From Arthrobacter rhombi (GTDB taxonomy: Bacteria; Actinomycetota; Actinomycetes; Actinomycetales; Micrococcaceae), in contig NZ_FUHW01000019.1 of the NCBI RefSeq assembly GCF_900163545.1, positions 1 to 64,000 of the forward strand: a stretch of DNA of 64,000 nt. The letters are read 5' to 3'. The stretch's first letter is position 1; each line of letters starts with the position of its first letter. Below, in pieces: positions 17,800 to 26,572 of the stretch. Made by a program: the position numbers and the translations under genes. The notes below the pieces were generated by a model. It worked only from the letters and a program-made list of their open reading frames with translations, was not told the DNA's origin and did not search any database.

Positions 17800-18870
17800 C
17801 TACCAGGCAGGGAGCTCCCGGGTCCAATGATGGCGGCCCACCAGGATCATCGGGGTTTGGGTTCTGGCGGTGCCGTAGTAGTTCTCGCAGGCATCCTGGA
17901 AGATCTCCTGCACGGTTCCTGCGGACCCGGGCAGGACGACCAGCCCTCCCGTGCAGGCCTTGAGCAGCACATCTTCACGAATGGAGTTGGCAAAGAACTT
18001 CGCGATATGGGTGGCGAACAGGTTGGGCGGTTCATGCCCGTAGAACCAGGTCGGAATCCCCACGGTCGGTGTTCCGCCCGGATACTCTTCGATGACGGCG
18101 AGCGCGGCCCGCGCCCACTGCGAGATCGAGGGACGGAACGACGGCGCGACGGCGAGCCGCTCGATGGCTTCCTCCAGGACGCCCTCCTCCTCCGCGCAGA
18201 GGTAGGCGCCCAGGTTGGCTGCTTCCATGGCTCCGGGGCCGCCCCCGGTGGCGACGGTGAACCCTGCCCGGGCGAGGCTGCGCCCCAGAGAGGCTGCGTC
18301 GCTGAACGCCTGAGTACCGCGTTCGGCAGCGTGTCCACCCATCACCCCGACCACCCCGCGACCTGGAATCAGCCCCGCTGCATCGCCGTCGTGCTCGGGT
18401 CTCAGCAGCAGTTCCAGGGCCGTACCGATGGCATGGTCGTGCAATGTGGTGGCCAGGGCCATGTTCAGGCCGCCCCGTCCGGCGCCCCGGGACCTGCTCC
18501 AGGCGTAGATGCGTGCGTCGGGGGTGTCCTCGTAGGCGTTCTCCCCGAGCCCGGCATAGAGGTCCTGCGCCCGATAGAGCCCGCCACGGTAGGGATCGAA
18601 CGGCAGTCCCGGCAGGTCGGGGAAGATCAGTGCGCCCCGGCCGCGCAGAGCGGGGATGGAGCCGGGCGGCAGGTCGCAACCGAGGAAGACGGCCCCGGAG
18701 ACGTCGGCACGCTCCAACGCCCGTCCACGATCCCGTAGATCCAATGATTGGCAGTGCCATCCGGACATCGGGGCCCCACTGATTTTCGTGCGGGCATCGA
18801 ACTGGGCGACCGTGTCGATCTCCAGCTCACGGGGCGGTGTCTGCATCGCCGGGGAGGAGTTCATGAGCAC
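17800..18870 (-). CDS. LOG-family (TIGR00730-like) Rossmann-fold protein
   Basis: 356 aa. The core (about 150-340) shows the two family signatures: GGGPGAMEAANLGA and LPGSAGTVQEIFQ (variant of PGGxGTxxE). LOG proteins are nucleotide 5'-monophosphate phosphoribohydrolases that release bases from AMP or from cytokinin nucleotides; long members resemble E. coli PpnN. The N-terminal 140 residues are an extension found in longer actinobacterial homologues and contain LEADVSGAVFLGCDLPPG-like text. The start could also be the ATG two codons in (18864). Ser and Ala replace Gly-Gly in the PGG motif, so activity is uncertain. Confidence 0.82.
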   Translation of the reverse strand: MLMNSSPAMQTPPRELEIDTVAQFDARTKISGAPMSGWHCQSLDLRDRGRALERADVSGAVFLGCDLPPGSIPALRGRGALIFPDLPGLPFDPYRGGLYRAQDLYAGLGENAYEDTPDARIYAWSRSRGAGRGGLNMALATTLHDHAIGTALELLLRPEHDGDAAGLIPGRGVVGVMGGHAAERGTQAFSDAASLGRSLARAGFTVATGGGPGAMEAANLGAYLCAEEEGVLEEAIERLAVAPSFRPSISQWARAALAVIEEYPGGTPTVGIPTWFYGHEPPNLFATHIAKFFANSIREDVLLKACTGGLVVLPGSAGTVQEIFQDACENYYGTARTQTPMILVGRHHWTRELPAW

Positions 18871-18942
18871 ACCCTACGGCGACAGCCGGCGACCGGGCAT
18901 CCTGGTTCGTCGGCAGGGGCCCAGACGTGAAACGATAGGAGG

Positions 18943-21900
18943 ATGGCAGAATCCGATTTTCCCCTCGTCGACGCCCGCGAAATCCTCCGCGTGGTCGGTG
19001 GTGCGGCGTTCACCCGGGGGAAGGGGTACGCCAACGCGGAGCACGTTCTGGGACTGGAGTTCACCGCCGGTGACCCTCAGCTGACCGCCCGGGTGGTCGG
19101 GACCGAAGACGAGCCGTACAACACCACGGTGACGCTCGTGGACCGCAAGGGTGTCTGGACGGTCGGTGACACCTGGTGCAGCTGCCCGGTCGGAACCCAT
19201 TGCAAACATGCTGCCGCACTGCTGATCTACTCGAATACCTTGCATCTGCGGGCCCAACGCGTGTTCTTCGAGAACACCGCAGCCCCGGCGAAGGTCCCCG
19301 CCTGGCAGGACACCCTGAATTCGTTGATCGGTGCCGGCGGCCGTGGTGGCTCCACACCGGCCCGTGCCGGGGCCCGCGCCCGGGGTGGGTCCGAACGCAA
19401 CCATCTGCAGCCCTTGGCCCTGCAGTTCGAACTCCAGGACACCACCCAGGTCGCCCACCGGCAGTGGGCCCCCGGTTCCGGCGTCGGGCACCAGAACAGT
19501 TCGGGGCACCGGTGGCGTCTGGGCGTGCGCCCCATGGTCCGTTCGGGCAACGGCCGCTGGGTCCGTGGGAACCTGCGCTGGAATACCATCAGCTTCAAAA
19601 CCTACGGGCTGAACCTGGATGAGGAACAGCACCGCTGGTTCTGCCAGTTCGTCCCGCTCTACCGTGCCAATGGGCAACTGTATTTTGGTGAGGACAACGA
19701 CTGGCTCTATCTGGACGAGTTCTCCTCCCCGCTGCTCTGGTCGCTGCTGCACGAAACCGAAGCCCTCGGGATTCGGCTCATTGGGCCGCGCTCGGCCACC
19801 ACCATCCGGCTGGCTGAAACTGCTTCCGTATCGCTCACGGCGGGACACCCGGAGGACGACGACGGGGCCTTGGGCCTGACTCCCCTGCTCAGTCTCGACG
19901 GGGAGGAATTGGAGCTCTCCCCCGAGACGCCCGTGGGGGCCATCGGCAATCACGGTGTCTACGCGGCCCGTGAGGACGCCGAGCTGATCGTCCTGGCGCC
20001 CACCGCCCGCAGGCTCGATCCTGCCGAGGTGGCCCTGCTGCACCAGCCCGAAACCGTCGTCGTTCCCGCAGCTGACGTCGATGACTTCATGGCTTCGGTC
20101 TACCCGCGTCTGGGCCGCCGGCTGGCCATCAACGCTGCCGACGATTCGGTGGAACTGCCGGGGATCCTGCCGCCCAAACTCATCCTCGAGGTGACCTACC
20201 CCGGCGGGGATACCGCGGAGATCGCCTGGGACTTCGACTACGGGCACGGCCCGGTCGATGCCGATCTGCGCGATGTCGAGGCCGAATCGGCACTCGAGGA
20301 CGCCGCCCTGCAGGCAGTTCAGGACTCCCCCACCCTGGCCGGGCGCGCCCTGGTTCCCCGCACCCTGCGCGGTTTGGACACCGTGGACTTCGTGCGCAGG
20401 TCACTGCCGCTGCTGGAACAGGTCGATGGCCTCGAGGTCCGTACCACCGGCCACCCACCGGCCTACCGTGAACTCACCGAATCCCCCGAGCTGACGGTGA
20501 CCACCGTCGAATCGGAGAAACGTGACTGGTTCGACCTCGGTCTGGTGATCGCCGTCGGGGAGCACCGTATTCCGTTCGCCGACGTCCTGCGGGCCCTCTC
20601 CCGCGGGCAGAGCCGCATGCTCATGCCCGATAAGACCTACTTCTCACTCGAGCACCAGCTCTTCGATAGGCTGCGCGACCTCGTGGCCGAGGCCGGGACC
20701 CTCAACGATAAGAACTCCGACCTGCAGATCACCCGCTACCAGGCCTCCCTTTGGGAGGAACTCGAGGAGCTCGCCACCGTCACCGAAGGCCCCGATTCCT
20801 GGTATGCCGGGGTGAACTCGCTGTTGGACGTCGCCGAGGCCGAATCCCCGGCACTGCCCACCGGACTCAAGGCGACGTTCCGCCCGTACCAGCGGGAGGG
20901 CTTCGAATGGCTGGCCATGCTCTGGCGCAATAATCTCGGCGGCGTCCTGGCCGACGATATGGGCCTGGGCAAAACCGTGCAGGCCCTGGCCTTGATCCTG
21001 CATGCCAAGGACCAGTGGGCCGCGGCTAGCGGCACCGCCAAAGTTCCCGGGCCGTTCCTGGTGGTCGCCCCGACCTCCGTGGTGGCCAACTGGTCCGATG
21101 AGGCGGCACGTTTCGCCCCCGACCTGCGGGTGGCAGCCATCGCCGACACCCAGGGGCGGGCCGCCCGCCCGCTGGCAGCGATCGCTGCCGAACACGACGT
21201 CGTGGTGACCTCCTATACGCTCTTCCGTCTCGACGCCGAGGCCTACCAAGCCCAAACCTGGGCCGGACTGATCCTGGACGAGGCCCAGTTCGTGAAGAAC
21301 AAGGCGACCAAGGCCCACCATGCGGCCCGCGATCTCAACGCCGCCTTCAAACTGGCGATCACCGGTACCCCGATGGAAAACAACCTGATGGAACTGTGGT
21401 CGATCTTCGCCATCGTCTCCCCCGGGCTGTTCCCTTCGGCGCTGCGCTACGCGGAGAACTATCAGCGGCCCATCGAGAAGCAGGGCCTGGACGAGCCGTT
21501 GGCCCGGTTACGTCGCCGGATCCGCCCGTTCATGCTCAGGCGCACCAAGGACGCCGTGGCCACCGACCTGCCGCCCAAGCAGGAGCAGGTCCTCAACGTC
21601 GAGTTGGCGCCGAAGCACCGCAAGATCTACGACACCCACCTGCAGCGCGAACGGCAGAAGATCCTGCGCCTGGTGGAGGACATGGATAAGAACCGTTTCA
21701 CCATCTTCCAGTCCCTGACCCTGCTGCGCATGCTGTCGTTGGACGCCTCGCTGGTGGATCCGGAGTACGACGGCGTCCCGTCGGCCAAGTTGGATGTCCT
21801 CTTCGTACAGTTGGCCGACGTCCTCGCCGAGGGCCACCGGGCCCTGGTGTTCAGCCAGTTCACCTCCTTCCTGAAGAAGGCGGCCTCCCGGCTCGACGAC

Positions 21901-22287
21901 GAAGGCGTCGAATACGCCTATCTCGACGGGTCCACCCGTCGGCGCGCGGACGTCATCGACGAGTTCAAATCCGGGAGGGCCCCGGTGTTCTTGATCTCGC
22001 TGAAGGCCGGTGGCTTCGGGCTGAACCTCACCGAGGCCGACTACTGCTTCCTGTTGGACCCCTGGTGGAACCCCGCCGCCGAATCCCAGGCGGTGGACCG
22101 GGTGCACCGCATCGGGCAGACCCGCAACGTCATGGTCTACCGGATGGTCGCCAAGGACACGATCGAGGAGAAGGTCGTGGCCTTGCAGGATGCCAAACGG
22201 CAGCTGATCTCCTCGGTCATGGATGCCGGTGAGGGCTTCGGCTCGGCGATGACCGCCCAGGACATCAGGGACCTGCTGGTCGAATAG
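18943..22287 (+). CDS. SNF2-family ATP-dependent helicase with SWIM zinc finger
   Basis: 1114 aa. Near the N terminus is a SWIM-type zinc motif CSCPVGTHCKH (Cys79, Cys81, Cys87, His89). Residues about 645-1110 form the SNF2 ATPase: Walker A in DDMGLGKTVQ near 670, DEAQ box (LILDEAQFVKNK), TGTPMENN, and the C-terminal helicase half with LKAGGFGLNLTEAD and AVDRVHRIGQTRNV. The stretch between carries the bacterial SNF2 helical region. Bacterial SWIM-SNF2 proteins remodel protein-DNA or RNA polymerase complexes; some belong to defence loci, but no defence partners are visible here. The GAGG lies immediately before the ATG, closer than usual. Confidence 0.93.
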   Translation: MAESDFPLVDAREILRVVGGAAFTRGKGYANAEHVLGLEFTAGDPQLTARVVGTEDEPYNTTVTLVDRKGVWTVGDTWCSCPVGTHCKHAAALLIYSNTLHLRAQRVFFENTAAPAKVPAWQDTLNSLIGAGGRGGSTPARAGARARGGSERNHLQPLALQFELQDTTQVAHRQWAPGSGVGHQNSSGHRWRLGVRPMVRSGNGRWVRGNLRWNTISFKTYGLNLDEEQHRWFCQFVPLYRANGQLYFGEDNDWLYLDEFSSPLLWSLLHETEALGIRLIGPRSATTIRLAETASVSLTAGHPEDDDGALGLTPLLSLDGEELELSPETPVGAIGNHGVYAAREDAELIVLAPTARRLDPAEVALLHQPETVVVPAADVDDFMASVYPRLGRRLAINAADDSVELPGILPPKLILEVTYPGGDTAEIAWDFDYGHGPVDADLRDVEAESALEDAALQAVQDSPTLAGRALVPRTLRGLDTVDFVRRSLPLLEQVDGLEVRTTGHPPAYRELTESPELTVTTVESEKRDWFDLGLVIAVGEHRIPFADVLRALSRGQSRMLMPDKTYFSLEHQLFDRLRDLVAEAGTLNDKNSDLQITRYQASLWEELEELATVTEGPDSWYAGVNSLLDVAEAESPALPTGLKATFRPYQREGFEWLAMLWRNNLGGVLADDMGLGKTVQALALILHAKDQWAAASGTAKVPGPFLVVAPTSVVANWSDEAARFAPDLRVAAIADTQGRAARPLAAIAAEHDVVVTSYTLFRLDAEAYQAQTWAGLILDEAQFVKNKATKAHHAARDLNAAFKLAITGTPMENNLMELWSIFAIVSPGLFPSALRYAENYQRPIEKQGLDEPLARLRRRIRPFMLRRTKDAVATDLPPKQEQVLNVELAPKHRKIYDTHLQRERQKILRLVEDMDKNRFTIFQSLTLLRMLSLDASLVDPEYDGVPSAKLDVLFVQLADVLAEGHRALVFSQFTSFLKKAASRLDDEGVEYAYLDGSTRRRADVIDEFKSGRAPVFLISLKAGGFGLNLTEADYCFLLDPWWNPAAESQAVDRVHRIGQTRNVMVYRMVAKDTIEEKVVALQDAKRQLISSVMDAGEGFGSAMTAQDIRDLLVE

Positions 22288-22415
22288 GCTCCACCTCGGG
22301 CCCGGCCCCCGGGCTGCCCCACCTGCATGGGTAGTTCTCCCCATCGCCCCGTTCTGTTTTTCCTTCTAGCCTGAATCTGGAAGAAGAACCAGAAGGACGA
22401 TGGAGAGGAGACGGC

Positions 22416-22805
22416 ATGACGTGGAAGATCGATGTCCCCGCCGTGCGGAAGGTCCTTGATACGACCGATTCGTCGCTCTCCGAGACCGAAGGCGCCAAGG
22501 ACGACGTGGCCACCGCGTTGGAAGCCGTCGAGGCCTCCCTGCCCGGCGAGTGTGCTGACATCGTCTCGGCGTTGTCGGCCCTGCGCCGGGACACCCTCGT
22601 CAACGACATGACTGACATCATGACGCGCGGGAACAACGCCGTCCAGGGAACCGGGGAATCCGTCAGGGCCTTCCAGGACGCCGACGAGGATATGCGCGAT
22701 CGAGCCCAGGCCCGGGCAGCCTCCATTCCGGTTCAGGGCCCGCCCGCTGACACCAAGGTTCCGGCGAACATGTTCAACTTCGGCACCCGCGAACGGACGG
22801 TCTGA
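22416..22805 (+). CDS. DUF6507-type small helical protein, type VII secretion context
   Basis: 129 aa, all-helical, beginning MTWKIDVPAVRKVLDTTDSS. Size and pattern resemble the DUF6507 proteins that accompany WXG100-like secretion substrates in actinobacteria. There is no signal peptide. GGAGAGGAGA stands before the ATG, and the stop is 2 bases from the start of the 811-residue protein, so the pair is co-translated. By analogy it may be the helical-hairpin partner of the large neighbour in Esx-type secretion; this is context-based. Confidence 0.75.
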   Translation: MTWKIDVPAVRKVLDTTDSSLSETEGAKDDVATALEAVEASLPGECADIVSALSALRRDTLVNDMTDIMTRGNNAVQGTGESVRAFQDADEDMRDRAQARAASIPVQGPPADTKVPANMFNFGTRERTV

Positions 22806-22807
22806 GC

Positions 22808-25243
22808 ATGTACTGGACGCCCATCGATGTCAGCGCGACGAAAAACCTGCCCGACGAAGCCACCCTGACGGCCGAGGCCGCGACCATCAAGACCAGGATC
22901 AACACGTTCACGGGGCACATCGCCGATATGGACTCGGCGTGGAAGGGGCTCTCGGGGATCTACGAGGCCCCCGCCCAGCAGCAGGTCCTGACGGCCATGA
23001 ACAAGCCGAAGAACTCCGCCGAGGACCTCGTGGACAGCGGCACGTCGGTGAAGAAGGCCCTGCAGGACTTTGCCTCCACGGCCGGCGATCTGAAAACCAA
23101 GCACAACACACTGGTCGGCGACATCTCCGATGCCAAGGCACTCTACGCTGGCTCCAGCTCGTCCTCCGGTTCCCCCGCCGGCCCCACGATGGGCGGGGAA
23201 CTGCTCGGCCACCGCGTACACGCTGCCCTCGTGACCCGTGCCAAAGGACTGGCCACCGATTACACCACGGCGCGGGAAAAGTGCGTCTCGGATCTGAAGG
23301 CCGTCGGCCGGGTGACGACCGATGTGACCTCGCACTACGCCCCCGGCATCCTGGACCTGGTGAGCAACGACGCCGAACGGTTGCGCCGCGATGCCTCCAG
23401 GCAGAACTCCAGCGTCGCCCAAATCCGCGCCTACTACGCCTACCTGGCCAAGATGACGCCACAACACATCAAGGCCTTCGCCGAGGATTATCCCGAAGCG
23501 GCGGTGTATGGGCCCCGGAAATCGATGCCGGCCCGGGAACAGGTGGAGTTCTGGAACGGCCTGAGTCCGGCCCAGCAAGCGGCCATGGCCGCTTCCCTGC
23601 CGATCATTGTCGGGAACACCGAGGGCGTGCGCTATGCCCAACGTGCCACGGCGAACGAAGAGGTCCTGCACATCATGCGCTCGGGGCGTTTCCCGACCAC
23701 CGCAGAGCAGGACCAGGCCTACGAGGCGATTGCGTCATCGCTCAAGTCCCCGTCCACCGAGGACGTCGACCGGCATCTGATCAGTTTCGATCCCTCGACG
23801 AACAAGCCACTGGCCGGAGTCTCCATCGGCGAGATCGACGAAGCGTCGTCGGTGACCCTCAACGCCTCGGGCATCACCAGCAAGACCCAGGGCATGGTGG
23901 GGGAAACCAACAACGCTCAGGCCCTCTGGGACGAACAGGGGGAATACACGGTTGGATCGCACGCCGTCGTCGCCTGGATCGGCTACGACTCCCCGGGCGG
24001 GTTCCCCGGATCCACCGAGGTGAACTACACCGACAAGGCCCAAGTCGGCGGCCGGGAACTCGCCACACAGCTCGACGGCCTGCATCTGACCCGGGCCCAG
24101 GACGGGGGCAGCCTTCCCCGGGTCAACGTCGGCGCCCACTCCTATGGCACCACGATGGCCGGCTACGCCCTGACCCAAACGGAGTTCGACGTCGATTCGG
24201 TCTACTTCTACGGTTCGGCAGGGCTGGACCCGAACGTGGCGGACAGCGCCGAGGATCTACACGTCAAGGATGCTGATAACGGACGCCCCGCCGTCTATGC
24301 CTCGCAGGCGGTCGGGGATCTGGTGGCCCCCGGCGGTATTTTCTCTTCCCAGTTCGGCGACGTCCCGCGTATCTCCCCCACCGACGACGTCTTCGGCGCC
24401 CAGGTTCTCGACGCGGAGGAAAGCGTCGATGAGTTCGGCAATCTGCTCAAGAACACCACGGGGCATGGCGGTCACGGCAACTATGACGGACAGGCACCGA
24501 CCAACCCCTTGGACCCGCTGTATTTGATTGATCTGGCCAAGGGTCGCCTCGAGGGGCTGGTGGAAACCGAAACGGGACACGGTTATCTGGACCATGACAC
24601 CACCAGTTTGCATCACTACGCGCTGGTGACCAGCGGAGAAACCCGGAATCTGGACATCAAGGACCAGGCCATCACCGACACCATCATCGAAGAGCAGGAA
24701 CGGCAGCTGCAGGACCGTCTGGAGGCACCCGGAAAGTTCATCGACAACAGCCAGCGGGGCACCAATGTCCTCATCGACGTAGGCAAGTCCCGCCTCGATG
24801 CGGCCCAGGACCAAGCGGTCGGCACCGCGAATTCGGGGATCGACCACGCCCAATCAGGTCTGGACTCCGTGACCGACCGCGGGCAGTCGCTCCTGAGCGG
24901 GGCGACCCGCACCGCCCGGGAACACCTGCCCTTCGGTCTGGGCGACACCGACGTGGCAAAGAACGTCGAAAAGGGAGCTTCCACCACCTTCAACGGAATC
25001 ATCGATGATGGCCAAGGTCTGGCCCGCTCCTCGGTGGATACCGTCCAGGATGGAGGGAACGCCTTCTCGGAGCTGTTCAAGGGGGCGCGCAATGCTCCCC
25101 TCGATGGTCTTCAACGCGGCGGCAACGAGGCGATCGATTCGGCACAACGAGCCGTCGGCGATGCCGCAACATCGGTCCAAGGCACCGTCGAAGAGGAGCT
25201 GCGCGAGTATTCACTCACCCACCGCGACCCACCCACACGCTAG
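22808..25243 (+). CDS. Large alpha/beta-hydrolase (DUF1023-like), putative type VII secretion effector
   Basis: 811 aa. Residues 1-120 are a WXG100-like helical hairpin (SAWKGLSG gives the WxG turn). The middle (about 330-600) is a DUF1023-type alpha/beta hydrolase: GAHSYGTTMAGYA carries the nucleophile Ser near 443 and GLDPNVADS and a late GHGGHGNYDG segment supply candidate Asp and His. The last 200 residues are amphipathic repeats with VGKSRLDAAQDQA, GIDHAQSGLDSV and DDGQGLARSSVDTV, apolipoprotein-like. The design of secretion head, hydrolase and membrane-active tail suggests a secreted lipase or esterase. No signal peptide. Flanked by a helical partner and a lipoprotein. Confidence 0.82.
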   Translation: MYWTPIDVSATKNLPDEATLTAEAATIKTRINTFTGHIADMDSAWKGLSGIYEAPAQQQVLTAMNKPKNSAEDLVDSGTSVKKALQDFASTAGDLKTKHNTLVGDISDAKALYAGSSSSSGSPAGPTMGGELLGHRVHAALVTRAKGLATDYTTAREKCVSDLKAVGRVTTDVTSHYAPGILDLVSNDAERLRRDASRQNSSVAQIRAYYAYLAKMTPQHIKAFAEDYPEAAVYGPRKSMPAREQVEFWNGLSPAQQAAMAASLPIIVGNTEGVRYAQRATANEEVLHIMRSGRFPTTAEQDQAYEAIASSLKSPSTEDVDRHLISFDPSTNKPLAGVSIGEIDEASSVTLNASGITSKTQGMVGETNNAQALWDEQGEYTVGSHAVVAWIGYDSPGGFPGSTEVNYTDKAQVGGRELATQLDGLHLTRAQDGGSLPRVNVGAHSYGTTMAGYALTQTEFDVDSVYFYGSAGLDPNVADSAEDLHVKDADNGRPAVYASQAVGDLVAPGGIFSSQFGDVPRISPTDDVFGAQVLDAEESVDEFGNLLKNTTGHGGHGNYDGQAPTNPLDPLYLIDLAKGRLEGLVETETGHGYLDHDTTSLHHYALVTSGETRNLDIKDQAITDTIIEEQERQLQDRLEAPGKFIDNSQRGTNVLIDVGKSRLDAAQDQAVGTANSGIDHAQSGLDSVTDRGQSLLSGATRTAREHLPFGLGDTDVAKNVEKGASTTFNGIIDDGQGLARSSVDTVQDGGNAFSELFKGARNAPLDGLQRGGNEAIDSAQRAVGDAATSVQGTVEEELREYSLTHRDPPTR

Positions 25244-25342
25244 GCTCTTTCAGCGTGGCTTCCTCATGGCAGGTCATCAGGGAGCCACCCCCGCGGAGTC
25301 CCGACAACAATTCCGTCCACCAGCCACGAAGGAGCAGTATCC

Positions 25343-25894
25343 GTGACGTTTTCCAGCACCTCCACCCAGGTGGCCGCAGCGCTGGGTCTGACGTGCCTGC
25401 TTGCTCTGACCGCCTGTTCCACGACCCTGGGAGAACCCATGGACCCCACCGCAGGATCAACCGCCGCCTCCGGCCAGCGGGATGCCTCATCCATCCGCGA
25501 GGACTTCTACACCGAGATCGCCCAGATCACCGACGAAGCCGGCGGGGAATGGACCTACCTTGATGGCGGCCCCTTCTCCCCCGACGACCGCGCCTCCTTC
25601 TCACCCAAGTCCTGCGCAGCCGACGACGGCCCACGGCAATTGCTGATGATGGTGATCTCGAGCCCCACTGATGACGGACCGGCAGCGATCGCCCAGATGA
25701 AATCCGTAGTGGAAGCCCGCGGGATGAGAGTCACCAGCTACATCCCGGGCAAATCCACACGCGAGGCGTCCGCGATCGATGCCGAGCTCGCCTCCGGCCA
25801 GTTCGTTTCCTACCGCGCCAACGACCTGCGCACGCGCATCAGATTCGGCAGCGAATGCTCCTCGCATCCAACGATGCTCCAGGACCTCGACTGA
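25343..25894 (+). CDS. Putative lipoprotein next to the hydrolase effector
   Basis: 183 aa, GTG start preceded by AAGGAG. An N-terminal hydrophobic stretch ends in the lipobox LTAC (Cys at about residue 28), so it should be exported and lipid-anchored outside the membrane. The mature part is small, with residues EIAQITDEAGGEWTYLDG followed by a Cys in PKSCAADDG and a late Cys, which may form a disulphide. Its position 99 bases after the effector and its extracytoplasmic location make an immunity or chaperone function possible; the sequence alone does not show it. Confidence 0.75.
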   Translation: MTFSSTSTQVAAALGLTCLLALTACSTTLGEPMDPTAGSTAASGQRDASSIREDFYTEIAQITDEAGGEWTYLDGGPFSPDDRASFSPKSCAADDGPRQLLMMVISSPTDDGPAAIAQMKSVVEARGMRVTSYIPGKSTREASAIDAELASGQFVSYRANDLRTRIRFGSECSSHPTMLQDLD

Positions 25895-25948
25895 CTCCTC
25901 ATTCTTATTGCTTCATGTTGCCGCGGGTGAACGGCAGCGAAGCCTGCC

Positions 25949-25977
25949 TTCAAAGTGTCGGGTCCCCCGACTAGGCT
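25949..25977 (+). promoter_or_regulatory. Promoter of riboswitch unit B
   Basis: TTCAAA (-35, 25949-25954), 17-base spacer, TAGGCT (-10, 25972-25977). The predicted start falls at the first paired base of the structured RNA (25985), as in unit A, and the -10 is identical. Confidence 0.6.
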
Positions 25978-25984
25978 GATATCA

Positions 25985-26124
25985 GCTTCACGAGATATGG
26001 CCCCGTCGGCCGCTCCCCCGGGGAACGGCAGACGGACAGCTCCGACTGGCCATGCACCAACCCCACTGGGACCGGCAGGAATGCCGAGAACGGATTGTTC
26101 TGCGGGTGGTTCGGATGACGAAGC
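25985..26124 (+). promoter_or_regulatory. SAM-clan riboswitch candidate (SAM-I/IV-like), copy B
   Basis: Same fold as copy A. P1 GCTTC (25985-25989) with GAAGC (26120-26124); P2 ATGGCC (25997-26002) with GGCCAT (26048-26053), carrying an extra hairpin CCGTC/GACGG (26003-26035); pseudoknot TCCGA (26041-26045) with TCGGA (26111-26115); P3 ACCAACCC (26056-26063) with GGGTGGT (26104-26110), with a long insertion in its loop. Blocks identical to copy A: ACAGCTCCGACT, GCACCAACCCCA, GGGTGGTTCGGATGA and GAAGCGGCCC. The helices differ in sequence but keep pairing, which is covariation support. A GCCCC/GGGGC hairpin follows before the gene. Confidence 0.7.
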
Positions 26125-26170
26125 GGCCCCCGGTAGCCGCCAGGGGCAAGGACGATCCGAAAGGCAGACC

Positions 26171-26572
26171 ATGCCGGCCTTGCAGCACCTCCACTCCCCC
26201 AATGCCCCCGCAATCCACCGTGGAGTCCCCCGCTTCAGCGGTGACTGGGTCGACGCCGCCGTCGTCCTGGGGCACGGGACGGTCCGTATCGATACCTTCG
26301 ATCGCGGATACATCCTGATGACCGATGATTTCCAGAGCCTCCGCCACGCCCTCGGGCCGACGCGGACGCTTCGCACCACGGGTGGTTCGGCTTCCGGTCG
26401 AGCCGGCGTGCAGTTCAACGCACAGTTCAACATGCTGCTGGTCCCCGGCGGCCACGCCCGTGCGGGCCGCTCCTTCTTCCCGCTGCATCCGGCACCGTCG
26501 ACCACCTGGCACCAGACCGGAGACCGCGCGCCGGGCGATCAGGGTAGGACAGGAGGCCGCGTTAGGGGGTGA
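26171..26572 (+). CDS. Small protein of unknown function behind riboswitch B
   Basis: 133 aa from an ATG preceded by GAAAGGCAG. The open frame extends upstream through the structured RNA, so a longer start must be wrong. The 3' end overlaps the convergent alcohol dehydrogenase by 11 bases, and the last 40 residues (His/Gly/Arg-rich) look poorly conserved, so the functional part may be the first 90. Residues 36-61 align without gaps with the unit A protein (shared G, T, V, Q, L, A, L). No signal peptide, no membrane helix, no recognised family. Confidence 0.55.
   Translation: MPALQHLHSPNAPAIHRGVPRFSGDWVDAAVVLGHGTVRIDTFDRGYILMTDDFQSLRHALGPTRTLRTTGGSASGRAGVQFNAQFNMLLVPGGHARAGRSFFPLHPAPSTTWHQTGDRAPGDQGRTGGRVRG

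Noticed and set aside
25955..26170. Extended start for the small gene of unit B
   Set aside because: This part of the frame is the riboswitch leader.
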